A program made the position numbers and the translations under genes. A stretch of DNA of 60,000 bases from Prorocentrum cordatum. Its lineage: Eukaryota > Sar > Dinophyceae > Prorocentrales > Prorocentraceae. Under the pieces are notes generated by a model. It saw nothing but the letters and a program-made list of their open reading frames with translations, was not told the origin of the DNA and did not search any database. The stretch lies in NCBI GenBank assembly GCA_963575745.1, contig CAUYUJ010003058.1, positions 373,698 to 433,697 of the forward strand. Reading direction: 5' to 3'. Positions within the stretch are counted from its first letter, which is position 1; each line of letters opens with the position of its first letter. Below, one piece after another: positions 35,223-46,970 of the stretch.

Positions 35223-38200
35223 GAATACGCGGAGAACCACCAGTCGTGCCCCACAATGTCGCTCTGTCTCATCCTGCGAGCGTGTTTTTCCCTCCCCAGG
35301 GTAATGCGAACGATCGTATTGCGGTGTACGTGGGCGACGTGGTGTTGCGATGCACGCGGCTGTTGTGGTGTGCTGAGGCAGCGTGGTGTACACAGGCGGA
35401 GCTGTGTTGCACGCAGGCATTCGGCAGTATCGTATACACAGAGACTGTGGTGCACACAAGCGATTGATGCGCCGGTGGCGCGGACGCACCCTCGCGGCCC
35501 TCGCGGGTGCACGCCGCGGCCGCCCTTACCCGTTACCCTCCCGCCTGGACACCCTCCCCGCGCCCCCGGGGGAACGACCGCTACCCGGGAAATAAGAAAA
35601 GCTGCCACCCTGTCCTTGCTCACCCTGCTCGCTCTCGCAAACCCCTTTAGGCCTGCAGGCAGCAGCGCCAGCGGCAGCACGAGAACGAGCCCGATACCCT
35701 TCCCTCCATGCGATTGCATCTCGCAGTACCTTGGGCATTCCTTGGGGGTGGTGGGGCCACTGAATTACCGAACCCCAAACGTCTCAAGTTCTGTTTGTCC
35801 TTATCAGTCTTATGGCTACTGTATGTGGCCAGTGTCGCATCCATCAGACTAGCATATCACAACCACTTCACACGCGCAGATCTGTTCATGGAAAAATAGC
35901 TGTTCATGGAACAATGTCAGCGCATATGACGAGTCGTGCTCGTTCCCACCCGCGCAAGTCCGCCCCATTCCCTCCGAACGCCAGCAGTACGCAGGTTTAG
36001 AACCCGGCCCTGGCGAGAATCTGTTTGATAATCAGGACGGGGGAGAAGGAGGAGGAGGAGGAGAAGGAGGAAGAGGAGGAGGCTTAGGAGGAGGAGGAGG
36101 AGGAGGAGAAGAATGCGGAGGATGAGATGGAGGAGGATGGATCGGGGGTAGAGGACAATGTGGAGGAGGAGTAAGTTGACCCAGAAGACTGCGGTTGAGT
36201 AGGATGAGGAAGATGAGGAGGGGGAGGGATAGAGGAGGGACAGGATGGTGTCGATGTGAAAGTGGAGCAGGCCGAGGAGGGGAAGGCTCTCGAGGACGAC
36301 GAACAATAAGACAGCCATCAGAGTAGAGGTGGAATGCCTAACATCATATTGATTTCGTTCCGTTTTCAAGCAGGTCGGGAAGCCTGGGAGGAGGGGCAGC
36401 AGCAGGATGTCCATAAGAAGATCATGATAGTTGTGGCAATAACTTGTGCTTCTGTCTAGCCGTGTTATCATGCACCTTTCTGTGTTTGAGGAGCTCCGCC
36501 CGGCCCACCAGCTGACTCATCGTATAACTTTGCCCCTGGGTGGACCGAATTCTCGCATTCACGCCCGAAGGAGATCATTCACACTTGGAGGACACCCTAC
36601 AAAGGGGCCACAACCAGCACGGCCCCCTTGTGAGACGTCATCGAAACGTGCCTCCATCACCGAAGCTCAACAGTTATTTCAAGAATCCGCCTCAAACTAT
36701 TTCACGATTTCAGGATCTGCACCTCCGATCCCCAAGAGATTGAGCGTATCAGTGTATCCAGGTCTTCTGACCTGCAAGATTGCGACCCAAGAACTCAATG
36801 GGTGCTTCACGGATGCTGGTTCCTTCTCCCCTCAAGCTGTTGCTGCTCCTCATGTTATTATCCTTTCTGTTCCTCCCTCTCTCGCTCCACCTCTCTGCCT
36901 CATCCTCACCATTTCTCCTTCTCCTGATTCTGCTGTTCCTCCTGCTCCTCCCCCTGCTCTTGACCCCCTCGCTGCCGCCTCTTCGTCCTTCTACTCACCT
37001 GTGACGCTCCACTCCTTTCCTCCTCTCTCTTCTGTACCGTTGTCCCTTTTTTCCCTTTCCATCCAGACCTCGGTGACCTCCCAGACGGTGCCACTGAGAG
37101 TTCCGGACACCGCAGACCTAGGTAGGGGCACGTTAAACCTTATGTTGAGTGCTTAGGCACGGACTTGCCATCCAGAAATGGAGAAGTGCACGTGTTTTCA
37201 AGCGCGTGCTTCCCAAGCCCCACCTGCACCCATTTCCAAGGATGGGAGGGCCCATGAGCCCCAACCGACCTCGACAGGCGAATGCTTACCATCAAGGGCA
37301 CTGGCGCTACAGTCACGCCGCATCATAAGGAGGAGTATTTGTTCAAAGTGTGCCCTGGTATCCTTGCCTCTCGGCCCATCCTGGCCCTGGGCCATAGGCC
37401 ATGGGCTGGGCGTCCAAGGGCCTAGCATCCTCATCGTGCATTCTTATGGCACGGTCGCACTGTGCACGGCGCTCCTCCCTCCGCAGATTGCGGGCCTGGC
37501 TGCTGCGCGCGGTCGTCGCGGCGCCTGGCCCAGCTCCCCCTGGATCTGGATGTGCGCACCAGCCCCGGTCACGCCGATCGAAAGCCTCCCTCCGCCTGCT
37601 GCACCCCTCCTGCGGTTCTCGAGGATAGAGTTCGAGGACCAAGGTTTTTGGCATCCCTTTGTCTCCAACAAGCTCTGGTGGCCTCCTGGCTTCCAGGGAG
37701 CTCATCAGATCTCCTGAGGCTTCCATTGACCTCCGCAGATAGAGACCTATTATTGTTGCTCCTTCTGTGTCTTATCTGCTCCTCTCCCTCCTCTCCCGCT
37801 CTGGTCTGCTCCCCTCCTACACCTCCCGCTCTTGCCATTCCTCCTGCTCCTCCCCCCCCCTTCCTCATCCGTTCTCTCCTTCTCCTCATCCTCCGCCTCC
37901 TCCCCTTTTCTCCACCTCCTCCTCATTCGTCCCCCTCATCCTTCTCCGCCTCGTCTTTACCCCCTTCATCGTCCTTCCTCTCTCCTTCTGCTGTCTTTTT
38001 CTCCTCATCATGCCATGGGGGGGGTAAGGCAGCGCAGAGAGATGCCAAGAAGAGATTGCAGGAGCAGTGCGCCGTGTAAGCGGGAGACGGGGAGGAGGAG
38101 GAGGAAACTCCTCGTGGTCCAGCCCCCTGGGTCCTCAGTCACGGGCGCCCGCTGAGTCCCGCGTGTGGCCCTGCCCTCTCGCATTGCGCGGAAGTGCGTC

Positions 38201-38470
38201 TCGTGGCAGTGCTTGCAGCGCCGCCCCTGGTGCTCTACACAAGCCGGGGAGGAGGAGGGCCCGTCGCCAGTCCAAGAAATCCGCAAGGACCTCCGAACGT
38301 TTATGCTTGTGTCGCTTCATGCCCCCCTGGAGTAGGACAGTAGGGGGGAAAAAGGTTGTGGTTGGACCCGAGCATGTGCGAGTGCATGCCATGGCTTGGC
38401 GATTCAACGGGGACGATCCGCCAGTTCGTGAACACTACCAGCCTCCGCCGCTGGCTTCGCGCGCAGACCC
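35223..38470. other. long spacer, no gene recognised
   Basis: Mixed sequence with a GGA-rich stretch at 36037-36120 and pyrimidine-rich stretches at 36800-37070 and 37750-38010. Open frames between 36446 and 37720 have ordinary composition but no domain or conserved motif that I can name, and overlapping frames on the other strand look equally plausible. Confidence 0.5.
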
Positions 38471-38476
38471 TGGGAG

Positions 38477-39183
38477 TTGCGCCCGGCTGTGACATCCAGG
38501 AATTTGGCGTGGACCAGAGGGAAAGCGCACCGATACGCCGTGACTGGCGCGCGTGCTCGGGCAGCGGCTTTGCGGTTTTCCCGCATCGCTCGTCTGTCAG
38601 TGGGCCTCTGGCAGCGATGCCTGTTTGCTGGCATGTGTGGCCCTCGTGCGGCCGCCCCCCCCGAACGCGAGCGGGGCGTCCTGCGGTCGGCCGCGCGGCA
38701 CCCCGTCTACCGGGGCGGTATGCGGGCCGCTGCCGACATCGTTTTCGGCGTGCTCAGTCCGAGCTGGCGTCTCGACCGTGCCGCGGCCGCTGCCCTCGCC
38801 CTGCTGTGGCAGGCGGCGACGGCGCTGCGCCGCCGGCGCATGTCGCTCGGGCTTTGGCGCGACATGGCAGGCGTGGTGGACGCAGGCCGCGGCCGCCAGC
38901 AAGGGTCCTTTCACGGCCGCCCGGCAGAGCATCTGGCTCTGGTTGCAGGGCGAGCCGGCGTGCCGCGGGCCGTGGACGGCGGGCGGCCACAGGACCGCGC
39001 GCTGCAGGACACAAGCGCCTCGCTGCTGGACGCTGGGCCGCGGCGCGAGGCCCGCGTGGCGCGGCCGGCTGGCGTTCTGAATTCGGGCACGCGAGCGGGG
39101 TCGACCGCTGGGCCAGCCGGCGCCTGCTGGAGAGAGAGGAGCTGGCGCCGGACGGACTTGGCTGGCGCGGTCTGTGCTCAAAG
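38477..39183 (+). pseudogene. possible retroelement (RT-thumb-like) fragment
   Basis: Plus-strand frames contain a coherent peptide around 38700-38940 (HPVYRGGMRAAADIVFG, LGLWRDMAGVVDA, then GPFTAARQSIWLWL one frame over). Its spacing of Trp and GP-x-x-A reminds me of the C-terminal, thumb-like region of dinoflagellate non-LTR reverse transcriptases. The evidence is impressionistic. At its end the sequence CAAAG|GTAAGT (39184) is a good match to a 5' splice donor. Without a motif such as YxDD I keep the confidence low. Confidence 0.25.
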
Positions 39184-40069
39184 GTAAGTCACCGAGACTG
39201 TGGCCGCAAATGGGGGCTGCTCCGCGCGCTGCCCGCACTCTGTTGCTTGGGAGAAGACGCGCGAGCACCGCGCCTGGAGGTGTCCCCGGTCGGGCGCGGC
39301 TGACGGCTTGAGCGAGCCCGCCCTGCTCGTGCGCCTGCCCGCCGGGGTCCCGCTCTGCAGGGCGCTGCCCTGAAACGCGCGCTCGACAGCGCCTGCCGCG
39401 ATCGCGCAAGCCCAGCAGCAGCTGCCGCCGCCCCCAGGGGCTGCAGCGGTCACCCCAGGGCAGGCCTGGCTGCGGGGGTGGAGCGACGGCGCTTGCGCGC
39501 ACCCCGCTGATCAGCTGCTGGCCCGGGTCAGCGGTGGGGATGCGCCTGCAGGGCCTCGACGGCAAGTTGCGGCGCTGCAGCGGGCCAGTTGGCGGCGCCC
39601 AGACAGCGCAGCTTGCCGGTCTCACAGCGGCCGTGCGCGCTGTCTGCGTGGCCGGCCCCTTTGGTGTTCCAGCGGCTGTTGGCGCGCTTCAATGGCGTCC
39701 CAGCCTCTTTCTCCATCATCCCTGTTAACCGAATCAGCCGTCGGGTGCGCGGCGCCACTCCTGCTTCCCACGATGACACATCACATTTTCACTGGTCCCC
39801 CAGGCGTTTCACTTACGTTTGGTGTTGCGCGCGTCTATACAGTCAGAGTGTCGCGCCCGCGTGAGAAGAACGCGTGTCCAGATTCATCGCAACACCCGTG
39901 GTAACACTTGCCAGATATGGTTAACATTCGACATCCCGTCGATGGCCAACGACATCTTATCCGTAAGGGCTTCGCCCCCTGCCGCCGGCCCCCTCTCTCG
40001 GAAAATGGGCCATGGAAGAACGAAGACATGAGGCTTTGGCTTTGCCGTGAAGCAGTGTCGGGACCTATT
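39184..40069. other. spacer, no gene recognised
   Basis: GC-rich to about 39700, then nearer balanced composition. I see nothing I can support as a gene. Confidence 0.5.
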
Positions 40070-40510
40070 TGTTTTTCGACCCTGACCCTGCCGATCTGCG
40101 TGAGGGGTGCCGCCGAATTTCAGACATGTGGCAAATCCTTTCTGTTTTGGGACCCTGACCCTACGGATCTGCGTGAGGGGCGCCACCGAATTTCAGAAAT
40201 GTTTCAAATCCTATGTGTTTTTGGACCCTGACCCCGCCGATCTGCGTGAGGGGTGCCACCGGATTTCAGAAATGTGGCAAATCTTTTGTGCTTGTGGACC
40301 CTGACCCCGCCGATCTGCGTGAGGGGTGCCACCGAATTTCAAAAATGCATAAAAATCTGTGTGTTTTTAAGCCCTGACCCCGCCGATCTGCGTGAGGGGT
40401 GCCAGGAAATTTCAGAAATGTGGCAAATTCCAAGTGTTTTTGGACCCGGACCCCGCCGATCTGCGTGAGGGGTGCCAGGAAATTTGAGAAATGTGGCAAA
40501 TCCCTTGTGC
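40070..40510. repeat. 73-bp tandem repeat
   Basis: Six units. CTGCGTGAGGGG recurs at 40096, 40169, 40242, 40315, 40389 and 40461, giving spacings of 73, 73, 73, 74 and 72. The unit also carries GACCCTGACCC and TTTCAGAAATGTGGCAAAT. The array ends in a C run at 40518-40528. Confidence 0.95.
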
Positions 40511-43384
40511 CTTCCCCCCCCCCCCCAGGAATTCTGAGAACCCTCCAGGGGGGTGCTAACCAGGGCGGTTTTCGGCCCCCCCCCCCTCGCGCGGACAGTA
40601 ACAATTTACAGTAGGAAGCAGAAAGCAGTACTGTAACAATGGAAACTGGAAAGTGGAACTGGTGCAGGGAGCAGCAAGCCTAACCCTCGCAGCCTGATGG
40701 CCCCGCAAGGGGGCCGGCGGATATCACTAGTGCGAAATTGCTGCTAGTTTTGTTGCTCACACGCATGGAAGCGTCCATGTGCTCGGGCGCGCGCTTCATG
40801 GGTAATTGATTCGCTCGGGGCGTCGAAGGAGTTCGCTCGGGATGTTGCTGGACCCGAGCGAACAGGAACACATTGCGATTTGGCGATTCGCCGAACTATT
40901 CCTAACGCCTGTGATCACACAGTCTCGCCAATTGAACCTGAAGATCTTCCCGCGAGCTCTCCATCTAACTGTGCCGACACCCACAATTAAAGATGCTGTT
41001 TTACGATTCTGGTTTTACTGCTGTTATACAGTGGAATTCGATTTCGAAGCAGTTCCAACGAACATGAATCAGCCAGCGGCGCGCCCGACGGCCATAGGCT
41101 GCGCGGCAGGGGCTGCCACAGCGAAGCGCCGCTGAGGCAGCTGGGGCGCTTTTAAACGGTTGCGCCTGGGCGGCGCGCGTGGTTTCGCAGGGCCTTGGTT
41201 GGGTCGCCTGCGTCCGGTGTGGCGCGGCGGCCCCGCGGTGGCAGTCGCTGGCGGTCCGCCCGCGCCTTGGCTGGGCAACCTTGTTGCCGCTTTACGCCGC
41301 CGCGCTCCTGGTCGTCCCCGCAGAGCGGGCCAGGTGGGCCGACGCGGACGTGCGCGTCGCGCTGCGCCGGCGGTTTGCGGCGCCGGCACGCATGCCCGAT
41401 CGAGGCTATTGCCGGCGCTTCCGGGATGGGCTGCTACGCAAAATTTGGCCCCCCGTCCCCCCCCTTCCCCTATCCCTCCCCCTCCGCGCCACAGGGCCCT
41501 CCTCTTCCTGCGACTGCGCACCAGACAGGCACAAGGGCTCACTTCGGCGCCATGAGAGGCTGAGTTCCCAAATGAGGAACCAACTTCTCACCGACAAACC
41601 GTTAGAATAATACAGGAGCGAAAAAAAGGGCGAGAGGCGCGAGGATCTAGGAGCGCATCCGCGCGCAATACGCATTCCCGCGACCTGGCTGCCGTTTTGG
41701 CCGCGGCGCGATTGCTCACGCCGCCACCGATCCAAACAAGTGCCTCGGGAGCAAGGGAGGGAACGGATAAGGAGAGATGGAAAGAGTAAGTTAGGTTCGT
41801 TCGCGCCATATTTGGCCTCCTCACCCTCCCATTGCACTGGTTTCTATATCCATGCCATATGCGCCGATCGGTGTCGTAGCTTGGCCTTGGCCTTTTCCGC
41901 AGGACCTTTTTCTTATCATGGAGGGTGGCGGATGAACACGTTGATGAGCAGGCGGAAAAAGGCGGAGGATGAGGAGGGATGAGAACGAGGCGAAATTGCA
42001 CCAGCAGCAGGAGCAGAAGGAGCGGGAAGAACAGCATGACAAGGGGCAAGCGGGGAGGGCAAAGGATTGGGGCGACAGCGACGAGGAAACATTCGGATGC
42101 ACAAAAGTGGCACGCACTTGGGCGAGAGTGCCTGAAAGGGTGCCCTTCCGCACGGCAGCAGCAAAACGCCGATCTTGAAATGAGGCCACCACTGCGATGA
42201 GAGCACTATTTTGAAGCACGAAAAAAACAGCGAAAACAAGCATGCGGAATACCAAGTCTTGTGAGATCCTGTGTGTAAGAAAATCACTCTGCGGAGAAAA
42301 CGAGTGATCTATCTGACAGAGTTCGGGTAGAAACGATGGAAGTATTCCTATCGAGTAGTTGTGGAGGGATGGAAGAAATAATGTGTTTCTATAGCGCCGC
42401 CAAGGATACTGATCCCTGTCCCTCCGGAGGCCAGACGCTTCAGGAGGCCCAGCGGGGGCCGAGTCAGTCCAGGCCAACCTTCAGCAGGAAGGAGCGGAGG
42501 AGCGAAAGAGGGAGCGAGGGAGGAACGATGAGCAAGGAACGGGGAGCGAGGAGCGAGGGGCGACAGGCGAGGGGCGAGGAGCGGGGAGCGAGTAAGAGAG
42601 GGGGATGGAGGGAAGAGCGGCGAGCGAGAGGCAGGGAACGGGGGGAGGACAGCCCTCCCACCCTCTGCCCCCGGGTGGGCGGTCGGAGCCGAGGTCCACA
42701 GGCTGCAGCGGTGGCGGCGGGCCTCCGTGCGGCGGCGGCATGCCCTGAAGAGGTGGTGCTCGGCATGCCTCCTTCAGAGGGTGTGGCGAGGCTCGCGCGG
42801 CCGCTGGCCGTCGTCGCCGCCTGCTATGCTCGTCGCCAGCCGTTCTTGTTATTCTTCTTCGTCGTCGTTCTCGTGGTCGTCGTGGTTGAGGGGTGGTTGT
42901 CCACGAACGACCACTCCCCGACCACTTCGACCACGACGACAACGAATCAGCTTCCTCCATCTCCCAACCCTCCGCTCCCCTCCCCTCCCCTCCCCTCCTT
43001 CGCTCCCTGTTTCCTTCCTCCCTCCTCCCCTCTCCCTCGGTTCTCCATCCCTCCCTCTCCCTCCCCCCCCCTTCTTACCCCCCCCCCTCCTCCTGCCGCC
43101 CGCGCGGGCCGCTAGCCGGCCCGCCCCCTTACAGGGACGATTCGCGCATCCGTCGTCGTTCGTCCTCCGCGCCGCCCGCGACAGGCCACGGAGGCCGCCT
43201 GGCCGCGCACGAGGCGGCGAGCGCGCAGGACCAGCGCAGGACCGATTCTCTCCCCTCTTTTCTTGTCCCTCCCTCTAAGAAGCCCTCCTCCTCGTCTTCC
43301 ATCCTGTTGACTTGAAGATTAATTTCCCTTGTCGCAGCCCCAGGCGTGTCGGTAGAGCGGGCTTGGCGTTTCGCCTGAGACGCC
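40511..43384. other. spacer, no gene recognised
   Basis: Includes C runs (40518-40590), a GC-rich stretch at 41100-41450 with an open frame of unknown nature (41179-41610), purine-rich DNA at 42480-42650 and a C/T-rich block at 42960-43110. No domain is recognised. Confidence 0.5.
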
Positions 43385-43960
43385 CATCCGATCATGGTAC
43401 TGAGGTAAGAAATTCGGTACAGCCTCAAAGATGGATGGCGGTCCGTTTTCAGAATGTGGATAGTGCCTCAGCGCCGCGCAACCTCAGTTTGTAAATATAA
43501 GACTTTCAGCTTCAAGGATGGAGGGCGGACCTTTTCAAAATGCGGCTCTCGCCTGAGCGCCGCGCGATTTCGCTTGAAATCTTCGCAGTTGTTTCAAGGA
43601 TGGAAGACGGCTCTTGTTCAAGAAGTGGCTCCCGCCCTAGCGCAAATTACATTCGCTTTAAAACTGTGCAACAGTGTCGAGGATTCGTATGGGTCACAGG
43701 AACTGTGTTCCGACACGATTGAGGATTGTCAAGTCGCAACAGTCACGTTTGTTCGCGGTGTTGAAGTCCCAGGACTGGCGTTTTGTCGCGGCTTGGGAGT
43801 GTCAAGACGCAGCAGTCACGCTTTTGTTTGGCGTTGAAGTCCGAGGCATTGTGCCCAGGCAGGGTTTTGGGCTGTCAGGACCCAACAGTCACTTTGATTC
43901 CCGGCTCTGAAATCCTAGGAACGGTGTTTTTGTGCGGCTGAGGATTACCAAGCGTTTTTT
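43385..43960 (+). repeat. dispersed composite repeat, copy 1 (80-85 bp units)
   Basis: Successive degenerate units begin near 43432, 43515 and 43598 with GGATGGAGGGCGGACCTTTTCAAAATG and CTCTCGCCTGAGCGCCGCGCG. They are followed by a TTGAAGTCC-x-GG-type segment to 43960. The same order of motifs recurs at 44710-45200. Confidence 0.65.
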
Positions 43961-44709
43961 TTCCGGTCGGGCGCTCCATTGAATCGTACCCGACCCATTT
44001 GCGTCAAGTGACAACAGGATTTGCTTCAAATTCGCATGGATGGTGATAACGCAGGAAACATTACATGGTCCGGAAACTACGTGGCAAGCGTGCCCGTTAC
44101 GCGATTCATAGGAGAGCTACAGGATGGCCGTAGGGCCCCCCCAAGGACGGCGAGGTCCCGCTCTGACTTGCTTAGCACCGCATTCAGCCCCCATCATGAG
44201 CCCACGAAAGGGGCAATTGTCTCGCAGATCGCACACACACCCCAAGGATGGCGAGGTCCCGGTCTAATCTACACAGCGCCGCGCCAAGCTGGCCGCCAGC
44301 AGGTGGTCCCGCGCAGCAGTCCTCCCAGACCCTCAGCGAGCCCTTAGGTTCGGCGGCGAGGTAGGAGGCAGGCTAGCATGCCGGTGGGACGGGGGAAAAC
44401 GAGGGAACCGGGAGGAAGGCAGGATACCGTTGTGCTTTATTCATAGCGACTACCCAACGCACAAGAGTTGGGAATCAATTGCTGCAAGGTTCTATGAAGA
44501 GGTAGCTTCGAGGGATGGTTTCTTGCAACATCGTTCATGCGTCTTCGGTCTTCAGTGGTCTTTTTCCTTTTCCTCCGCGCCCGCCTCATCTTCCTATTCC
44601 TCCTTCACAATTTTCTCTTATTGTTAACTTTTCCCTGTCGCACCGCGAAGCCAGTTTACAGGGCGGACCGGGCGTTTCTCTTGAGACTTCTTCACCGTAC
44701 ATGACCCTG
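43961..44709. other. spacer between repeat copies
   Basis: Contains AAGGATGGCGAGGTCCCGGTCT-like short duplications at about 44137 and 44245, and a TTTCCTCC-rich stretch at 44560-44620. No gene is seen. Confidence 0.5.
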
Positions 44710-45200
44710 TTGTTTCGAAGTTGACACCAGTTTTACACATGAAGGCGGCCCGTTTTCAAAATGCCGCTCTCGCCTAAGCGCCGCGCGCACTTGTTTTAAA
44801 CCATTGTAAGGTTTTCACGTACTGAAGGCGAATGATTTTTGAGATGCTGCTCGCGTTGACACCGCGCACATTCAGCTGTTTTTTATTTTAAAAAATGCTC
44901 CACGGATTGAGGGTGACTCTTTTTCAAAATTTGGTTCCCGCCGTAGAGCCGCGCATATTCGTTAAAACGAAATACATGCGTTTTCAAGGATTCCCATGAT
45001 CACCGTATCAAAGATCACACTTTGAACGGACCTTGGATCAATAGGGCGAAACAGTTACGTTGATTCGTGGTGCTGGAATTTCAGGAGTGGCGTTTTGGCA
45101 CGACTCAGGATCGCCACGTCAAGTTGATCAGTGGCGTCGGAATCCCGAGCATTGTGTTTGACATGGTTGTGGGTTTTCAAACGGTTGTTGCCCAACGAAA
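44710..45200 (+). repeat. dispersed composite repeat, copy 2
   Basis: Diverged copy of 43385-43960. Units near 44745, 44828 and 44910 carry TTTTCAAAATGCCGCTCTCGCC. They are followed by the GTGCTGGAATTTCAGGAGTGGCGTTTTG segment. Confidence 0.6.
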
Positions 45201-45344
45201 CAGTTCCTTCAGTGGGTATGAACCGTTGTACGGGCCTAAGGGAAGGGAGCTTGGAGGGAGGGTTTAGTCCAGAATCGCTGCTGACTCTTGAGTCTACAAG
45301 AGTCTTCTTCCTCCTTCTCACATTCTTCCTCCGAATTTATGTGC

Positions 45345-45417
45345 TGTACACGTGACCGCTGCGCTCTCCTGTTGTTGCCGCTGCCAGCTCCCGTTGGCGT
45401 CGTGCTCGAGCATTTTA
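45345..45417 (+). repeat. possible split repeat A1 of element 2
   Basis: Shares an estimated two-thirds of its bases with 51167-51237 (GCTGCGC...CCGCTGCCA...CGTTGGCG...CTCGAG). It lies just upstream of the gag frame. Confidence 0.4.
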
Positions 45418-45489
45418 GGCGGCCCAATGCCCAGCGTCGCTTCCCTTTTATTATTGGGCCGCAAATCGTTTCCTGCGTGGGGCCCGTGA

Positions 45490-46970
45490 TTGTTCGGAGT
45501 TGCCGAGTACTTCAGCCGTGTGGCCGACCAAGCGACCATTCGCTACGTTGGCAACCAGACCTTCGGTGGCGTCGAGAGCGCCCTGGTGTTATCCTTTGTC
45601 ATCGGCTGTGTCGTTGGCGGCGCCTGCTCGTGCTGCTGGTGCGCGTGCTTCACCGGACGGCAAATGAGGGGTGGACGGAGCGCTTACGTCCATTGGCGAC
45701 GCGGCGAGTCAGGCCAGGCACTCGTGCTGCTGGTTCAGTTTGGCGCCGACGAGTGCGAGGGCGAAATTGGGACACGTCCGGCGGCGAACCAGGCGTGGTA
45801 CGCGTGGACTCACGACCTCAATGTGTACCCCCATTTGCTATGCTGCCCGCCCTTGAGCGTTTTTGAGCTGATCGACAGCTTGGGGCTGCCGTTTCGAAAG
45901 TCGAGGAGTGGGGCACACTGGACGGCTCGGAGAGCGGCATACGCCGGCCAGTGGTGGCCGACAGCGTTCGAGTTCGCCGCGGCGCTGAGCTTCGCGGGCG
46001 GGCTGGCGGACAAGCCGGGCAGCAGGACGACGCCAGCAGAGCCAGCGCCAGCTCGCCGCCTCCGCGGCAAGCAGGCCTCCGCCGACGGCGGCCCCCAGGC
46101 GCCGGCAGCAGCAGCAGTGAGTGAGATTAAGGTTGGGAAGGGACGGTTGCCATCCGTGGCTCCGCTCGACGGCTTCGTCGTCAGTGCTACGGGCACTACG
46201 CCCATCAAGCAGCCTCTAGCCTCTCACACGGTGGACGTGTATTCGGTCCTCGGCGACCTCGCCTCTGCAAGGGTTGGCTCTTCGCTTTTCATCCTGCGCG
46301 CATTCGACCCCGTCAACCCAGGCGAGGACGGTGAGTAGGATGCCCGCGTGTTCTCAGTTGCGACAAAGCCCGTCGGGACTCGACATCGCAATTTCCCAGA
46401 ATCGGTGCGCGCGCTCTCGGTCTTATTCTGGGTTTGCTGGCCAATCCTTGGCCCTCGCACCACGGTCTGGCGCTTCGATTTCCTTGCCCCGCAGGACCAT
46501 CGACCCAGGGTCAGGCGTGCGAAGTGGGTTCGCGAGTGCGGACTGCAGCCGCTAAGACCAGCTCGCCGCGGGCTGAATGGCATGCGTGGAGCTGCTTTTC
46601 GGGAGTGGCGGAGTGGCGCCGCAGGGGTCGCATCCTAGGGCGCCAGTCGGACGACGCGATGGAGGGCCCCTTCCTCTATGCGGGGGCGGGCGAGACGCGC
46701 GGGCTGCTGACGGCCCCCCCCCGAGTTGCAGGATCGCATCAACAACGAGCTCCACAGGGGGGCGCAGGTGCTCGAGGAGAGGAGGAAGGTGAAGGAGGAG
46801 AGGCCGCTGGCGCGTTTGGCTCGGGCGGCGCAGGTGGCGACGGCAGGGCCGGGCTGCAGGGGCAGGCGCAGCAGCGGGCCGAGGCGCTGCGCGAGCTCCA
46901 AACGAGAATCTCGGACGAGGCCGACGAGGGCGACAGGGCCCGCGGCCGCGGCCGCGGGTCGGGGCCATGA
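45490..46970 (+). pseudogene. gag-like protein of element 2
   Basis: The frame opens without ATG. It has a hydrophobic, Cys-rich membrane segment near its start (SALVLSFVIGCVVGGACSCCWC), then a region with WYAWTHDLNVYP. A single TAG at 46336-46338 interrupts it and the same frame continues (ARVFSVATKPVGT, then WPILGPRTTVWRFDF) to 46638. One frame over, coding-like helical sequence continues (LQDRINNELHRG, VLEERRKVKEERP) and ends in an Arg/Gly-rich tail near 46968. The GPRTT-x-W core followed by a charged helix matches my memory of an abundant dinoflagellate retroelement gag. No search was run. It precedes RT, as gag should. Confidence 0.5.

Noticed and set aside
37178-37726. ORFs on both strands at 37.2-37.7 kb
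   Set aside because: Composition is ordinary but there is no domain, start context or homologue I can name, and both strands are open.
46331-46336. GTGAGT splice donor ending the gag-like exon of element 2
   Set aside because: The same frame continues with coding-like sequence directly after the TAG at 46336, so no intron is needed.
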